Shown here in pieces: positions 23,045 through 33,819 of a stretch of 64,000 nucleotides of DNA. Each line of letters starts with the position of its first letter. The first letter of the stretch is position 1. Source of the stretch: Stenogyne calaminthoides (taxonomy: Eukaryota; Streptophyta; Magnoliopsida; Lamiales; Lamiaceae); assembly GCA_037126765.1 (NCBI GenBank), contig JBBCBC010000030.1, positions 4,126,478 to 4,190,477 on the forward strand, in the 5' to 3' direction. A program made the translations under genes and the position numbers. The notes below the pieces were generated by a model. That model worked only from the letters and a program-made list of their open reading frames with translations, was not told the DNA's origin and made no database searches.

Positions 23045-26000
23045 ATGGCTGAACAAGAACTCAATAACATGAACACAAACTCATCTTCTCAAAATGAAGG
23101 CACAAGAAGAAGAGATGAAGAAGCTAATACCAAATCCGACAGTGAGAACTCAAATGTCAACTCCATTAATGAGGAATCACAACAAAAGAGAAAACGCTAC
23201 AATCGCCACACTTTTGAGCAGATTCAAGAACTCGAAGCGTAAGAATTTTATTGCATTAATTCTTTTTAAGTAACTAGTTTATTATTATACATTTACACTT
23301 CTATACATAGCAAAGGTAATTAAATTTGTTTTCTTTTAATTGATTTAATGCTTTTATACCACATTTACTAAAAATGCACATTTTTTTTTATGGTTGAAAG
23401 AAATATAATCTTGGCATTTTGGTAAATCATATATGTACATTATAAATATGTTTGTCTTATTTAAGGTTTAAAATTTTGAATTTTTATGTTTTGTCATGTG
23501 ATTCACTTATTTAGAACTTTTCAATTAATTGCAAACATTTCGATTCTTAATTTTAGTTTGAGTAGGTCTTGTGTAAAATATTGCACACTAGTGTTATGTG
23601 TAATACATTACAATTAAGGCAAAATAGGTTAAAATTCGCGGGTCATGTGGCGGTAGGGCGGGGCGGGCAGGTCGGGGTCGGGCAGGGCAGTCCACTTGGC
23701 TATTTACCTATTAAATTTTATGCAAGAATATTTTTATCAAATTGTGTTGTAGCCTGGTGGTTCTGGTTTATTTTTAGTGTATTTGGTCGCAGGTTCAATT
23801 CTTATTGAGCACATAATTTTTAAAAAAAAAATCAAGTTATTTTTGTGTGTTACTACATGAATAAAAAATGTTACGCTATGAATAAAAACGTGTTACCACA
23901 TCACAAAACCAGTACAAGCGTGAAAAGAAATTTCCAGTCCAAAATTGCAGATTTAAAGAATAACTTGATGTGTTACTACATGAACAAAAAAGTGTTACCC
24001 TATGAGCAAAAAAATGTTACTACATGAACAAAAACCAGTACAAGCGCGAAAAAAAATCATCAGTCCAATTTTTTTTTTCAAGTTGTTTTTGTGTGTTACT
24101 ATATATATGAACAAAAAGTGTTAACCTATTAAGAAAAACGTGTTACCACGTGAACAAAATCAGTACAAGCGCGAAAAGAAATCCCCAGTCCAAAATTGTA
24201 GATTTAAAGAATAAAAGAGTGTTACCCTATGAGCAAAAAAGTGTTACTACATGAACAAAAACCAGTACAAGCGCGAAAAAAAATTATCAGTGTGAGGAGT
24301 ACAGAAGAATCTGAATTTCAGCACATATTTTGTGTGGAGGGGTAATCCAACACCACACACATATTATCTCTTCTTCTCGCATAATCCACACCAAAATCCC
24401 AATTGAACAAACCTGATTTCATCCAATGATCGGAGCGAATCAAAGAAAATTAAATTGGATAAGAAATTAGGGCACGAACGAGGAAGAAGAAAACTCATGA
24501 GACCTGCCAGCAATCTGAAGAAAAAAGGAAGAAGAAGAAATCTGGCAGCGTTAATCGTTGCGCAACGCGAAAGAAGAAAGCCCATCAATTTGCCCTAACC
24601 CAACCCGACAAAGCCTGACCTGCGAATAAATAAGAAAAAATTTCAATTACTCTATAATTGCACATATCACTTGTATGCAATATTGCATACAAGTTTTTGC
24701 TTTTTAATTTTTTTTCATCATATATGTAATTTTTCATTCTTAAATATATAATAATTGTAGATTCTATAAAGAGTATCCTCACCCCAATGACAAGCAAAGG
24801 GCAGAGCTTAGTCAACAATTAGGGATGGAACCACTGCAAGTCAAATTTTGGTTCCAGAATAAGAGAACTCACATGAAGGTATATATAATGACATGAACTT
24901 CTTTCTATGTTTTGATCTTTATATATTTCAATCTCGTGTTTCATTCCATCAATTCACGCATTGTTTAAAATCATTAATTGCTTTAAAAATATCTTTAATG
25001 GGTAAACGACAAAAGATCGGCAAAGTCTTGTATGTTCCAATTGAGTCGTGCAACTCAAATGCATTTTCGAAATATGCAATTTGGCTATATTGAAACATGC
25101 AACTATTTTTACTGACACAAGTTGCAGGTTTTAGTGTAAACAAGTTGTATGTTTCAAAAATATATTAGAGTTGCACGATGCACCCAGTACACATGAGATC
25201 TGCTTAAAACTTGATATGTATACTAATTAATGCAAATATCAATTTATTTGTTCGCAGACGCAAAACAGGCACGAAGAGAACAAGCAACTCCGAATGGAAA
25301 ACGAAAAGCTCCGGGCGGAGAATTTGAGGTTTAAGGAAGCTATGAGCAACGCCAGTTGTCCTTATTGTGGAATGCGAATTCCTATAAAAGAAACATCGTT
25401 TCAGGAGAACCAATTAAGACTCGAGAACTCTCGTTTAAGGCAGGAGGTAATCGAATTCTATTGTTCGGTAAAAATGTTTTTTTAGGTCAGTAATTTAGAC
25501 GGTGGCGTTTTAAGGACAATAATTTTACAGGTTTGGAAATGTAGGATAATCAAGCCCGAATACGCCCAAATTGAGCTGAACTGTTACGTGAGTTGCACGT
25601 CTGTCCTATATTTATAGGCTTACAGACTTCTGAATATAGGACACTATGATTTCAAAATATGTAAATTTAGGACAATTTTGCAAAATTTCAGTCCGATTTG
25701 GGCTTATTCGGGCTTGATTGTCTTACATTTACAATTTTAAAACATATTGTCTTATATTTACATATTTTAAAATATATTGTCCTATATTTACAGATTTAAA
25801 AACATATTGTAATATATTTCCAAGCCCATAAAATTATTGTCCTTAAAACACAACTCCATAAGTTATTGGCCTAAAAAAACATTATTCTCCCTATTGTTCC
25901 GCGCACATTTTCTATATATCACACGTACTTTACATGTGTACACGCAAGCACGCAACACGCACTAATGAAATAAATGCTAAAAGTACAGATTGATCAGATT

Positions 26001-29000
26001 TCTTCCAATGCCACAACGTTCGTGCATGGAAATCAGGTCCCGGCCTCCATGGAAATGGCCACTTCTTCTACTCCACTATACGTCGATAATTGGAGTTCAA
26101 TGAACAACGGAGAGCAAAGCTCGACGGTGGTTGATCTTGCAACATCGGCCATGGAAGAGCTAACTAGGGTGGCTCAATTGGGGGAACCGTTGTGGGTCCC
26201 GAGCACCGAAAGGAATTCCTTCTTGTTGAATGAGGAAGAATACTTGAGGGATTTTTCTAGGGTTTTCAAACAGAAAACCGAAGGGTTCAAATCCGAAGCA
26301 TCGCGTGAAAGTGTGGTTGTTGCTTCAAATGCGGCAAATGTTGCCGAGATCCTGATGGATGTGGTATAGATATGCCCTTATTTGATGAGTTTATATATTG
26401 CACAAGATGTTTGCACATAATATATTTGTTGATATTAATTTATATATAATTAGTTAGTTAGGTATGTGCAACCCCTAATTTGACTAATATTAATTGTGCA
26501 TGTCTAGTTAATTATCCTTCAATTATAGCCTTTCAGCTCATTATTATGTGGTTAATTTGTGCACAATGTACATGATCATGTGCAGGAGAAATATACAAAC
26601 GTATTTTCAGGGGTCGTTTCACAAGCCATGAATTTACAAATTATTTCATCTGGATTAGGAGGAACGTGCAACGAGGCAATGCTAGTGGTACAATGATCAT
26701 ATTTTTTTATATAAATACATATATTTGAATATTTATGTGTAACGAAATTTTCATTTAATTTGTTGTTGCAGTTAAACGCTGAGTTTCATGTTCCTTCACC
26801 AGTAGTCCCCACACGGGAAAGTCAATTTCTAAGATACTGCAAAAGACACATCGACGGTATGTGGGTAGTGGTGGATGTCTCCTTAGACCATCCACATGTG
26901 ACGTCGTCGGTAACATGCCGGAGATGGCCCTCTGGTTGTCTTATTCAAGATGTGTCTAATGGATATTCGAAGGTAATACCTTTACTAAATATATATTTCG
27001 ATTTGAAGTAGGGTTTTTGACCTACGTACATTCTTGCCTTTATTTTCTTTACTTGCCATTATTTCGCGTAATTTTGTATAATGTTATGGGTGATCAATTT
27101 ATAGGTAACATGGGTTGAGCATGTTGAAGTAGAAGATGGAGGCATTCACAATATATATAAGCCTCTAATTACTTCTGGCCTAGCATTTGGGGCACGGCGA
27201 TGGGTTGCAATTCTTGAGGGATATTGCCAACGCCTCGTAAGAACTTATTCAATCAGAGTTCCTTCCGAAGATTCCAATAACTTTCCAGGTGATTTTCTTT
27301 CACTCTATATATAGATTTATCATATTTTTTAAGGAACATTCAAATAATTATTACATAAGTGTTGTCTTCATTCATACAAGTTTTTTTTTACATAATACAA
27401 TTATAACATGCGAAAAATGCCTCCACTTAATTATCATTAATCACATTTACAATAAATAGTAACTTTCAACTAGCTTTTCAATATTTAGGAATGCTATATT
27501 TTTAATTTTTATGTGTTAATATTAATCATTTTAATTCTTTCTCTAACCTAAATTTGGTTTTTCCAATAATGTAACTAAAAATCAAGATGCAAGAAGAAGC
27601 ATGTTAATGCTAGGAGAAAGAATGGTGACAAAGTTTTTCCGTGGATTAAGCACGTCTATTATGAATCCATGGACGTCGACCATACCCGGAAATGGAAACG
27701 AAAACGTTAAATTCATGACCCGGTCGAATGTGGATGATCCGAGCACGCCATTCGGCCTTCTTCTTACTATTGCAACTTCTTTTTGGCTTTCCGTTCCACC
27801 TAAACGGGTATATGATTTTTTGTGTGATCAAAACACTCGAAAAGAGGTAATTCATTCTATCTTAATCTATTTTAATTTCTTTATTTTCTTTTAATTAGTT
27901 AATGTTTTACATATTTTGCAAAAAATAATTCCAGTGGGACTCGCTTTTATATGGAGGAGATGTTGAACAAATGGCAGAAATTTTGAGTGGAAATGAAGAA
28001 AGCCATGTTACACTATATCAAATAAAGGTGACTATATTTTTTCGGGTTTCAGATTTCATATACTACTTAAATTATAAAAAAAATAAAAATTAGTTCACAT
28101 ATGATAGGGATAGAATTCAAAATAGTCCCATAACTTTACATTTTTTTCAAAATAGTTTAAAAAGAAGTTTAATGTACGAAGTTGGTCCAATTTTTTCGCG
28201 AACTGTACTATTTTCGTCCCAAATTCGCCTGATTGACGAAACGACGTCGTTTTTGGTCATGCATTTCAGTCGAAAAAAATCTCCAAATTGAATGCTCAGA
28301 TGTAAGGCACATGAGCAAAAACGACGTCGTTTCGTCAATTCCGGTGAATATGAAACGAAAATGGTACAATTCGAGTAAATTTGAGACCAATTTCGTACAT
28401 CAAATTTTTTTTGGACCATTTTAAAAAAATGTGAAAAGTTATGGGACTATTTCGGGTTCTGTCCCATATATGACATTTAATCAGGGCCGTGCTTCTTTTG
28501 AGTCGGATGAGTCGTCCGACTCAGGCCCGAAAATTTTATCGACTTTTAGGGGCTCACAATTCTATATGCATATATATGTATATGATATTATATATTTATA
28601 TTTATAAAATTATTGATATATTATGAAATGTCCTAATGGAAAGAGCAAGTATTTTTTTCTATGTTGTCTAGGGTTCAAGTCTTAACTTCTGCAAATCTTT
28701 AATTTATTTTTTAGTCCATGTTTTATCCAAAATAAAATTTAAGCAACCGAAGCCCACAATTTTTGCTATATTTTCGCAATTCTCTCTATTAATTTTACTT
28801 TAAAAATTAATTTATTATGAAAAATACACTTTTCTTCACAAACCCTCTCTCCTCTCTTTTATTTTCATTAGAAGAAAAAATTTATCAAAATTTTATGTTT
28901 CTTATTTTTATAAAAACCTCAAAAATGTCAAACAATTAACATGAAACGAGGGAATATATTGCATACACATAATAAAATCTTTGCAAATCTTCGATTTCAT

Positions 29001-29646
29001 ATTAATTAAGTTGTTATTAGTTACTTATTTAACTTTTAAATTGTGAAACACGGTCAATTTGTATAATTTTTTAATTCATATAAAAAAAATTATTAGTGGG
29101 TCGAATTTTATAATTTTTAAATCGGCCCAGCATGTAATGAATACTAATTGGAATCATTTTATCCTTAATAGGGTACTGTGGAATCAAGCTCGAGTCCGAT
29201 GAAAATACTGGAAGAAAGCCGAAGTGATCCGACGGCGTCTTATGTGGTGTATGCACCACTCGACATGGCTTGCACGAACATGGTTTTAGGCGGCCAGCAT
29301 CCGAGCCACGTTCCATTACTTCCGTCGGGTTTTGCAATTCTTCCAGACGGGCCGATTAGTCGTGGCCAGAGAAGAGGAATTGCAGCTCAAGCTGACACCG
29401 GAGGCTCTCTCATAACTTTCGCACTTCAAGTAATTATTTTCTTATCAATATATATTATAACTCATCATTCTACTCTTTTACTTAATAAACTGTGACCTAA
29501 CAATTATTTATATACAATTTAAATTGCAGATTTTGCTTGATTCTAACCCAAATGCGAACCTTGCTACGGGATCAGTTGATACTGCCAGCAAAATTATCTG
29601 GAGCACTGTGGAGAACGTCAAACAGGCGTTGATTCACAGATCTTGA
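23045..29646 (+). CDS. Class IV HD-Zip transcription factor, ATML1/PDF2-like
   Basis: Eleven coding exons: 23045-23238, 24761-24878, 25258-25446, 25989-26363, 26586-26687, 26772-26972, 27105-27288, 27587-27846, 27935-28027, 29172-29429 and 29530-29646. All introns are GT...AG and the frame is unbroken: 696 aa. Residues 1-48 are acidic and polar. The homeodomain (about 49-106) has KRKRYNRHTFEQIQELEA and VKFWFQNKRTHMK. The zipper-loop-zipper (about 105-170) has the paired-Cys loop CPYCG. The START domain spans about 200-430 and includes LNAEFHVPSPVVPTRESQFL. The C-terminus ends ASKIIWSTVENVKQALIHRS. 'PLQVKFWFQNKRT' places it nearest ATML1/PDF2, which bind L1 boxes and set epidermal identity in the nucleus. 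It is more diverged than usual (CPYCGM where most have CPNCGG; FYKEYPHPND in helix 1). Introns 2, 3, 4 and 10 carry transposons, and broken copies lie upstream. Confidence 0.93.
23568..24693. mobile_element. Terminal-inverted-repeat element in HD-Zip IV intron 2 (first in-CDS intron)
   Basis: The ends are imperfect inverted repeats of about 37 bp: left 'cttgtgtaaaatattgcaca', right (reverse complement) 'cttgtatgcaatattgcata', both continuing with 'gtg.tatgtg.aat'. Inside are a GC-rich 'gggcggggcgggcagg' patch (23650-23690), a two-unit tandem array (23832-24292) and an AG-rich block (24330-24600). No transposase is encoded and I found no convincing target duplication. Confidence 0.5.
23832..24292. 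repeat. Two-unit tandem array (period about 246 bp) of GTGTTAC motifs
   Basis: Units start 'tcaagtt.tttttgtgtgtta' at 23832 and 24078. Each unit holds several short repeats of the form 'gtgttactacatgaacaaaa' and 'ccagtacaagcgcgaaaa'. It lies inside the intronic inverted-repeat element. Confidence 0.75.
25037..25200. repeat. Palindromic 'GTGCA' MITE, copy 2 (HD-Zip IV intron)
   Basis: It runs from 'gtcgtgcaactcaaatgcatt' to 'gttgcacgatgcacccagta', with the internal 'gaaacatgcaact' and 'aacaagttg' blocks of the family. It lies in the intron before the zipper exon at 25258 and is more diverged than the other copies. Confidence 0.6.
25467..25890. mobile_element. Mutator-like MITE in HD-Zip IV intron, 9-bp TSD
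   Basis: A perfect 9-bp target duplication 'ctattgttc' flanks it (25458-25466 and 25891-25899). The ends are inverted repeats, left 'ggtaaaaatgtttttttagg', right (reverse complement) 'ggagaataatgtttttttag', continuing inward with 'ttttaaggacaataatttta'. A 9-bp duplication is typical of Mutator-like elements. It starts only 20 bp after the donor site of the zipper exon. Confidence 0.85.
28108..28468. mobile_element. MITE with ACGACGTCGT core in HD-Zip IV intron
   Basis: Long inverted repeats: 'aaatagtcccataacttt' occurs near the left end (28119-28137) and as its reverse complement near the right end (28436-28453). Inside, 'aaacgacgtcgttt' appears on both sides of the centre. Flanks share an imperfect 'catatatga' duplication. 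No coding capacity. Confidence 0.7.
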
Positions 29647-29776
29647 TATGGTAGTTAAAATGTTGTTCTATTTTTGAGTATATGTTTGATACATTTATTT
29701 ATATTTTCATATAACTAATTCAACTTAATTAGTTTATTTTACATAAAACAGATTAACAAAACCTATAAATTTAATT

Positions 29777-30467
29777 AAGGGAAAATACATTTTTTTGTTA
29801 GGTAACTTTGACCCATTTTGATATTGGTCCTACTGAAGAAATACTGAAAATACCGGTATACCGCACTTACCGTACCGAAAAATATCAATTTTATCACATT
29901 TTTCGGTATACAGAAATTTCATATCTTACTGAAAATTTCGATACGGCAACGGTATGAAAATATAGAAAATTACGGTATTCGGTATATATACAGAAATATT
30001 TTGGTATTTCGGTATATACCGAAATATCGATACGGTATCGGTATGTAATATTGACATACCAAAAATTTCGGTACGACAACGGTATGCAATTTTCGGTATT
30101 GAAAATTTTGATACGGTATAGTGTATGTCGAAAAAATTTCGGTATGCCATTCCGATCCACCCCTAGTCCTACTAATTAACTTACGGTTTTTTATCTTGGT
30201 CCTGTAACTTTATGAAAAGTGAGAAGACTAAAAAGTTAAATTTTGTAAAATTACAAGACCAAGATCATAATTTACGAATTTTGATTTTAGTCCTGTAATT
30301 TTGAAAAAAATAGACTTTTTAGTCCTGTCACCTGCAATAGCCGGTGACAGGACGAAAATGCAGAATTTTGTAAAATTACAGGACCAAGATAAAAAACCGT
30401 AAGTTAATTAGTAGGACCAAGATCAAAATGGGTCAAAGTTACGGGACAAAAGGATCAATTTTCCCTT
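29777..30467. mobile_element. MITE with long inverted repeats, interrupted by a second element
   Basis: The outer ends are inverted: left 'aagggaaaatac' then 'gtaactttgacccattttga', right the reverse complement of the same. They continue inward with 'ttggtcctact' and 'aattaacttacggtttttta' to a centre near 30335. The left arm is split by the element at 29835-30165. It lies immediately 3' of the HD-Zip IV gene and may fall in its transcript end. Confidence 0.8.
29835..30165. mobile_element. CGGTA-rich hAT-like MITE, nested, 8-bp TSD
   Basis: A perfect 8-bp target duplication 'gtcctact' (29827-29834 and 30166-30173) shows where it entered the outer MITE. An 8-bp duplication fits hAT elements. 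The body is dense in 'cggtat' and 'ccgaaa' motifs. The right end 'ccaccccta' matches, inverted, the 'taggggtg' start of the related piece at 17046; the left end is not a clear inverted match. Confidence 0.75.
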
Positions 30468-30469
30468 TA

Positions 30470-31600
30470 TAATTTGATCAATGTTATAATTTGTTGGCAA
30501 AATTTTATAACTTGTCCTTCATCTTCTGATTAAAGTGTAACGTGCAGGTGATGGAAAAGGATCATGATCAACAGAAGAAACAGAATGGCAAGAACAGAGG
30601 GATCCATGAAGAAATTAAGCTGGTTTTTTTTTGTTTTTAGATTTAGATTTAGATTTAGAAGTGTGGGAAGATTATAATTTGACAAACATATTCTGTTTTC
30701 ACTGCGGATAAGCTTGCCAAAAAGTCGAATTGAAAATCGGGTGTTTTTGATTCCTGGATTATAATTGTGCATTTAAATATAAAAAAAGTTGCTCATTGAT
30801 CTCAAACTCTATGAATATCAATTACATTCATTACCATCACTCATTAAGTAATATTACTAATTTTATAAACTAATATCATAACATTTTTACACACATAAAC
30901 ATGTCTAATTGTGTGTGGTATTAGTTTATAAGTATAATAATAATATTACTGAATGTATATTATGATATTACTAAATGAAAGTTTCATATGGTGCACAAGT
31001 TCAACTGAAAAAACTAACTCACTAATTAAGATATCAAAAGTCTAAGGTACCCTTATTTGTTACTATTTGGAATAAAAAAACATTTTTCCTCCCGTAACTT
31101 TCATTTTTTTTGCAAATCGTCTCAAAATAGTTAAAAATTTTATTTTAATCCCGTAACTTTTTACGATGCTCATTTTATGTTCCATTTTTACCAAATGTCA
31201 TCGTTTATGGCACATGCTTTGGGACGATTTACGAACAGATGAGAGTTACGGAACCAAAATTGAGCAAATTAAAAGGACACCATTTTGCAAAAATTGGACG
31301 TAAGTTGAGCAATGCACAAGACTTTATTAACTATCTCGTGACGATTTGCAAAAAGTACAAAGTTACGGGACTAAGAATATTTTTAACTCTTACTATTTCA
31401 TGCGTTAATAAGTTAATTTAGTATCTGTTAGGGGTACTGGTGGAAAAAAAAAAGGTAAACACGAAATTTCAATAAGGGGCCCCCACAAATGATAAAATAT
31501 CATCGATATCAGCAAAGCGACAGATAACTAGGAACACGAGTTTGGATCAAATGAAACAGATAATAAAGAACAAACATAGATAGTAAATATGCACATACAT
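30470..31600. other. Intergenic with one MITE-like inverted repeat
   Basis: No gene. Bases 31074-31386 form an inverted repeat: 'cccgtaactttcatttt' with 'gcaaatcgtc' at the left, and their reverse complements ('gacgatttgcaaaa', 'aagttacggga') at the right. It is related in style to the elements at 28108 and 30400. Confidence 0.55.
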
Positions 31601-32302
31601 CTAACCAGAAGCCTGCTGATTTCCAACTTCGGCGGCAAACACCGTCTCTTTCGAAATAATCCGAGACGCCTTACCGGGCGACAACCCATCCACCACCATC
31701 GAACAGTTGACTGAAACCCTAAACTCCCTGATCGTGATGTCACCAAGAATCACATTAATCGGCACCTTCATCCTCACCATCAATGGCACCCTCCCGTTTC
31801 TCTGATCCTCCGTAAAATTACGCTGAAGATCCGGGCCGAATGTAGAAACCCCCGTCAAATCCACCTGCAGGGACGTCGTGTTCTCCTGTCCCTGCCTGAA
31901 CGCCGGGAACTTCCCGGCGCAAATCCTGACGTCGGAGTAGGAGACGGAGAGGTCACTGTCATTTCCGTAGATGAATTGGAGGTGCTTGTTGGGGTTTTCG
32001 GCTTTAAAGGCGACGTGGATGTTTGTGGTGAGGGTAGAATTGGTTTTTATGTCGAAGGACGTGACGTTGATGGTCTCGAGGTGGTAGGAAGGGATCTTGG
32101 GGTCGTACGCGTGGTACAAGTAAAGGGTGGAGAGGATACTGATAAGGAAGAGGATGACGAAGAAGCAGAAGAAGCAGCAGATGCAACGACAACAGCTGGC
32201 GGCGCACCCACCGGTTTTTCTCCGACGTGGGTAGGGGTAGTATTGTGGGGGGCTGTTTAGCATGGCGTACGGTGGTGGAGGGCCGCGTGGGTCTCCGTAC
32301 AT
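31601..32302 (-). CDS. NDR1/HIN1-like (NHL) LEA_2 membrane protein
   Basis: A single-exon frame of 233 aa. Residues 1-30 are rich in Pro and Tyr (PRGPPPPYAML) and end in a basic patch (PRRRKT). A Cys-rich membrane segment spans about 33-63 (CCRCICCFFCFFVILFLISI). The rest is an LEA_2 domain, with 'AENPNKHLQFIYG' at 101-113; an NPN motif there is characteristic of NHL proteins. Several N-glycosylation sequons (NVTS, NSTL, NDSD, NTTS) suggest the C-terminal part faces outward. Family role: plasma-membrane proteins linked to defence signalling and membrane adhesion; the specific role is unknown. The start at 32302 is supported by the family's N-terminus. Upstream of it lies a very long CTTT repeat (on the coding strand). 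Confidence 0.93.
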   Translation of the reverse strand: MYGDPRGPPPPYAMLNSPPQYYPYPRRRKTGGCAASCCRCICCFFCFFVILFLISILSTLYLYHAYDPKIPSYHLETINVTSFDIKTNSTLTTNIHVAFKAENPNKHLQFIYGNDSDLSVSYSDVRICAGKFPAFRQGQENTTSLQVDLTGVSTFGPDLQRNFTEDQRNGRVPLMVRMKVPINVILGDITIREFRVSVNCSMVVDGLSPGKASRIISKETVFAAEVGNQQASG

Positions 32303-32357
32303 GGTTGCGGATGGGTGGTGGCGCGTGCTCGACGAATTTAACGTATGATCATGAAGA

Positions 32358-32361
32358 AATA

Positions 32362-32445
<84 letters not shown>

Positions 32446-32447
32446 AA

Positions 32448-32519
<72 letters not shown>

Positions 32520-32524
32520 AGGAA
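32358..32524. repeat. (AAAG)n microsatellite, about 40 units
   Basis: About 165 bp of almost pure AAAG, broken once near 32446 by an extra A. On the NHL coding strand it reads (CTTT)n and ends some 58 bp before the start codon, so it lies in the leader or core promoter. Confidence 0.98.
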
Positions 32525-33107
32525 GGAGGGTTTTTTTTTTTCCTTCTATAAATGTTGGGAGAGAGAAAGAGGGGGCGGGAAATGAGTTGTTTAGAATGGT
32601 GATGGTTTTTGGACGCATGAATATTTGTTATTTGTTTGCGGTTATTGTAGATTAAGCGTTGGCGCCCTTGGGATGTTGGTTGATATTATTTATTTTTAGG
32701 ATATTTGTTTGAGGAGTAATAAGAATACGTATAATAATTCGTATTAATATTGTAAAATTTATCGAAATTAAAAGACTCTGATACCTTTTTTATTAAATCA
32801 GATTTTCTTAGCTTTTTACATTTCGAACATTGATTGTGTGGTTCATTTTTTTCTCCTATAAAAGTACTATTTTATTCTTCAATTCTTCACTATATATCAA
32901 TTTTATAGTTTATATTGATATATCGTCTTTTTAAACTGAAAAACACTTTAATACGAATACTTTAAAAAAATTAATACAAATTAATTGTGCAATCGAAATC
33001 GTGCAATGCACGGGTTCAAATACTAGTACGTATAATAATTCATATTAATATTGTAAGATTTAATTTGACTCTTTTGATTAGTTATATTATACGACCCATA
33101 AATTTAT
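32525..33107. other. Upstream region of the NHL gene, no gene seen
   Basis: AT-rich. No open frame of note and no clear repeat borders. Confidence 0.5.
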
Positions 33108-33819
33108 TGTAAGACTAATCACTTACTTAAATATTCTTCAAGATATCTAGAAGATTTTTCTTTTGGAGTGTACAATGGGTCCTTCTAGCCTTTTCAAGAA
33201 AGAGACATAGCTAGATCATTCTAAAATTATTAAAATTAGACATGTAAATAAAATATTAGAGGCACAAGCTTATGGATTCTTTTAGGTAAAAATTTGAAGG
33301 AGAAGTTAGAATATTCTAGGAAACCAAAAGGGACCCTATAAGTATTAGAAAGCCCCAAACTTGTAGCAAGTGTGAGCAAGTAAGGAAGCAATAGAGAGAA
33401 AGTGTAGAGTGGAGTGAGGAGTGTGTCTTCAAAAAGAGTGTGTTTCCAAAAGTGAGATTAAGAGTCCACTGTTAGGTGAGAAAAACACACCCAAGCATCT
33501 TCAAACCATCTTTAGAAACTCTTTTCTACTGGTATACCTACACATATCCCACACAAGACCCATACGTGTGATAAAATTATATTTTTCCATAGATAATGAT
33601 CATGTTTACACATGTATTTATAGTGTTTACAACCCTAGTAGAGTGCTCTAACTAACTAACAGATGCTAACTAACTCACTAGCTAACTCTATGAATGAGTG
33701 AACATAAGAGTGTGAAGTGATATTGTTTGGTATATGAATTAATACCGAACAGTTATCCAAATTAATATTGTATAGCTATCAGATTGATATTGTATAGCTA
33801 TCTAACTAATACTCTAACA
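33108..33819 (+). mobile_element. Probable solo copia-type LTR
   Basis: It starts 'tgtaagactaatc' and ends 'ctaatactctaaca', imperfect inverted termini of the TGTTAGA...TCTAACA kind common in Ty1/copia. Inside are a TATA-like 'ctataagtattag' (about 33337) and a purine-rich leader. No primer-binding site follows and no 5-bp duplication is evident, so it is either an old solo LTR or a fragment. Confidence 0.45.

Noticed and set aside
27646..27855. Antisense open frame in the HD-Zip IV exon 27587-27846
   Set aside because: Mirror of a strongly coding exon with no protein features of its own.
31976..32260. Open frames antisense and in other frames inside the NHL gene
   Set aside because: They are shadows of the GC-rich NHL coding sequence; only the 233-aa frame has family motifs.
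32227..32655. A 142-aa plus-strand reading frame rich in Lys, Glu and Arg, and its Phe/Ser/Leu-rich reverse
   Set aside because: It is a translation of the AAAG microsatellite, with no conserved sequence on either side.
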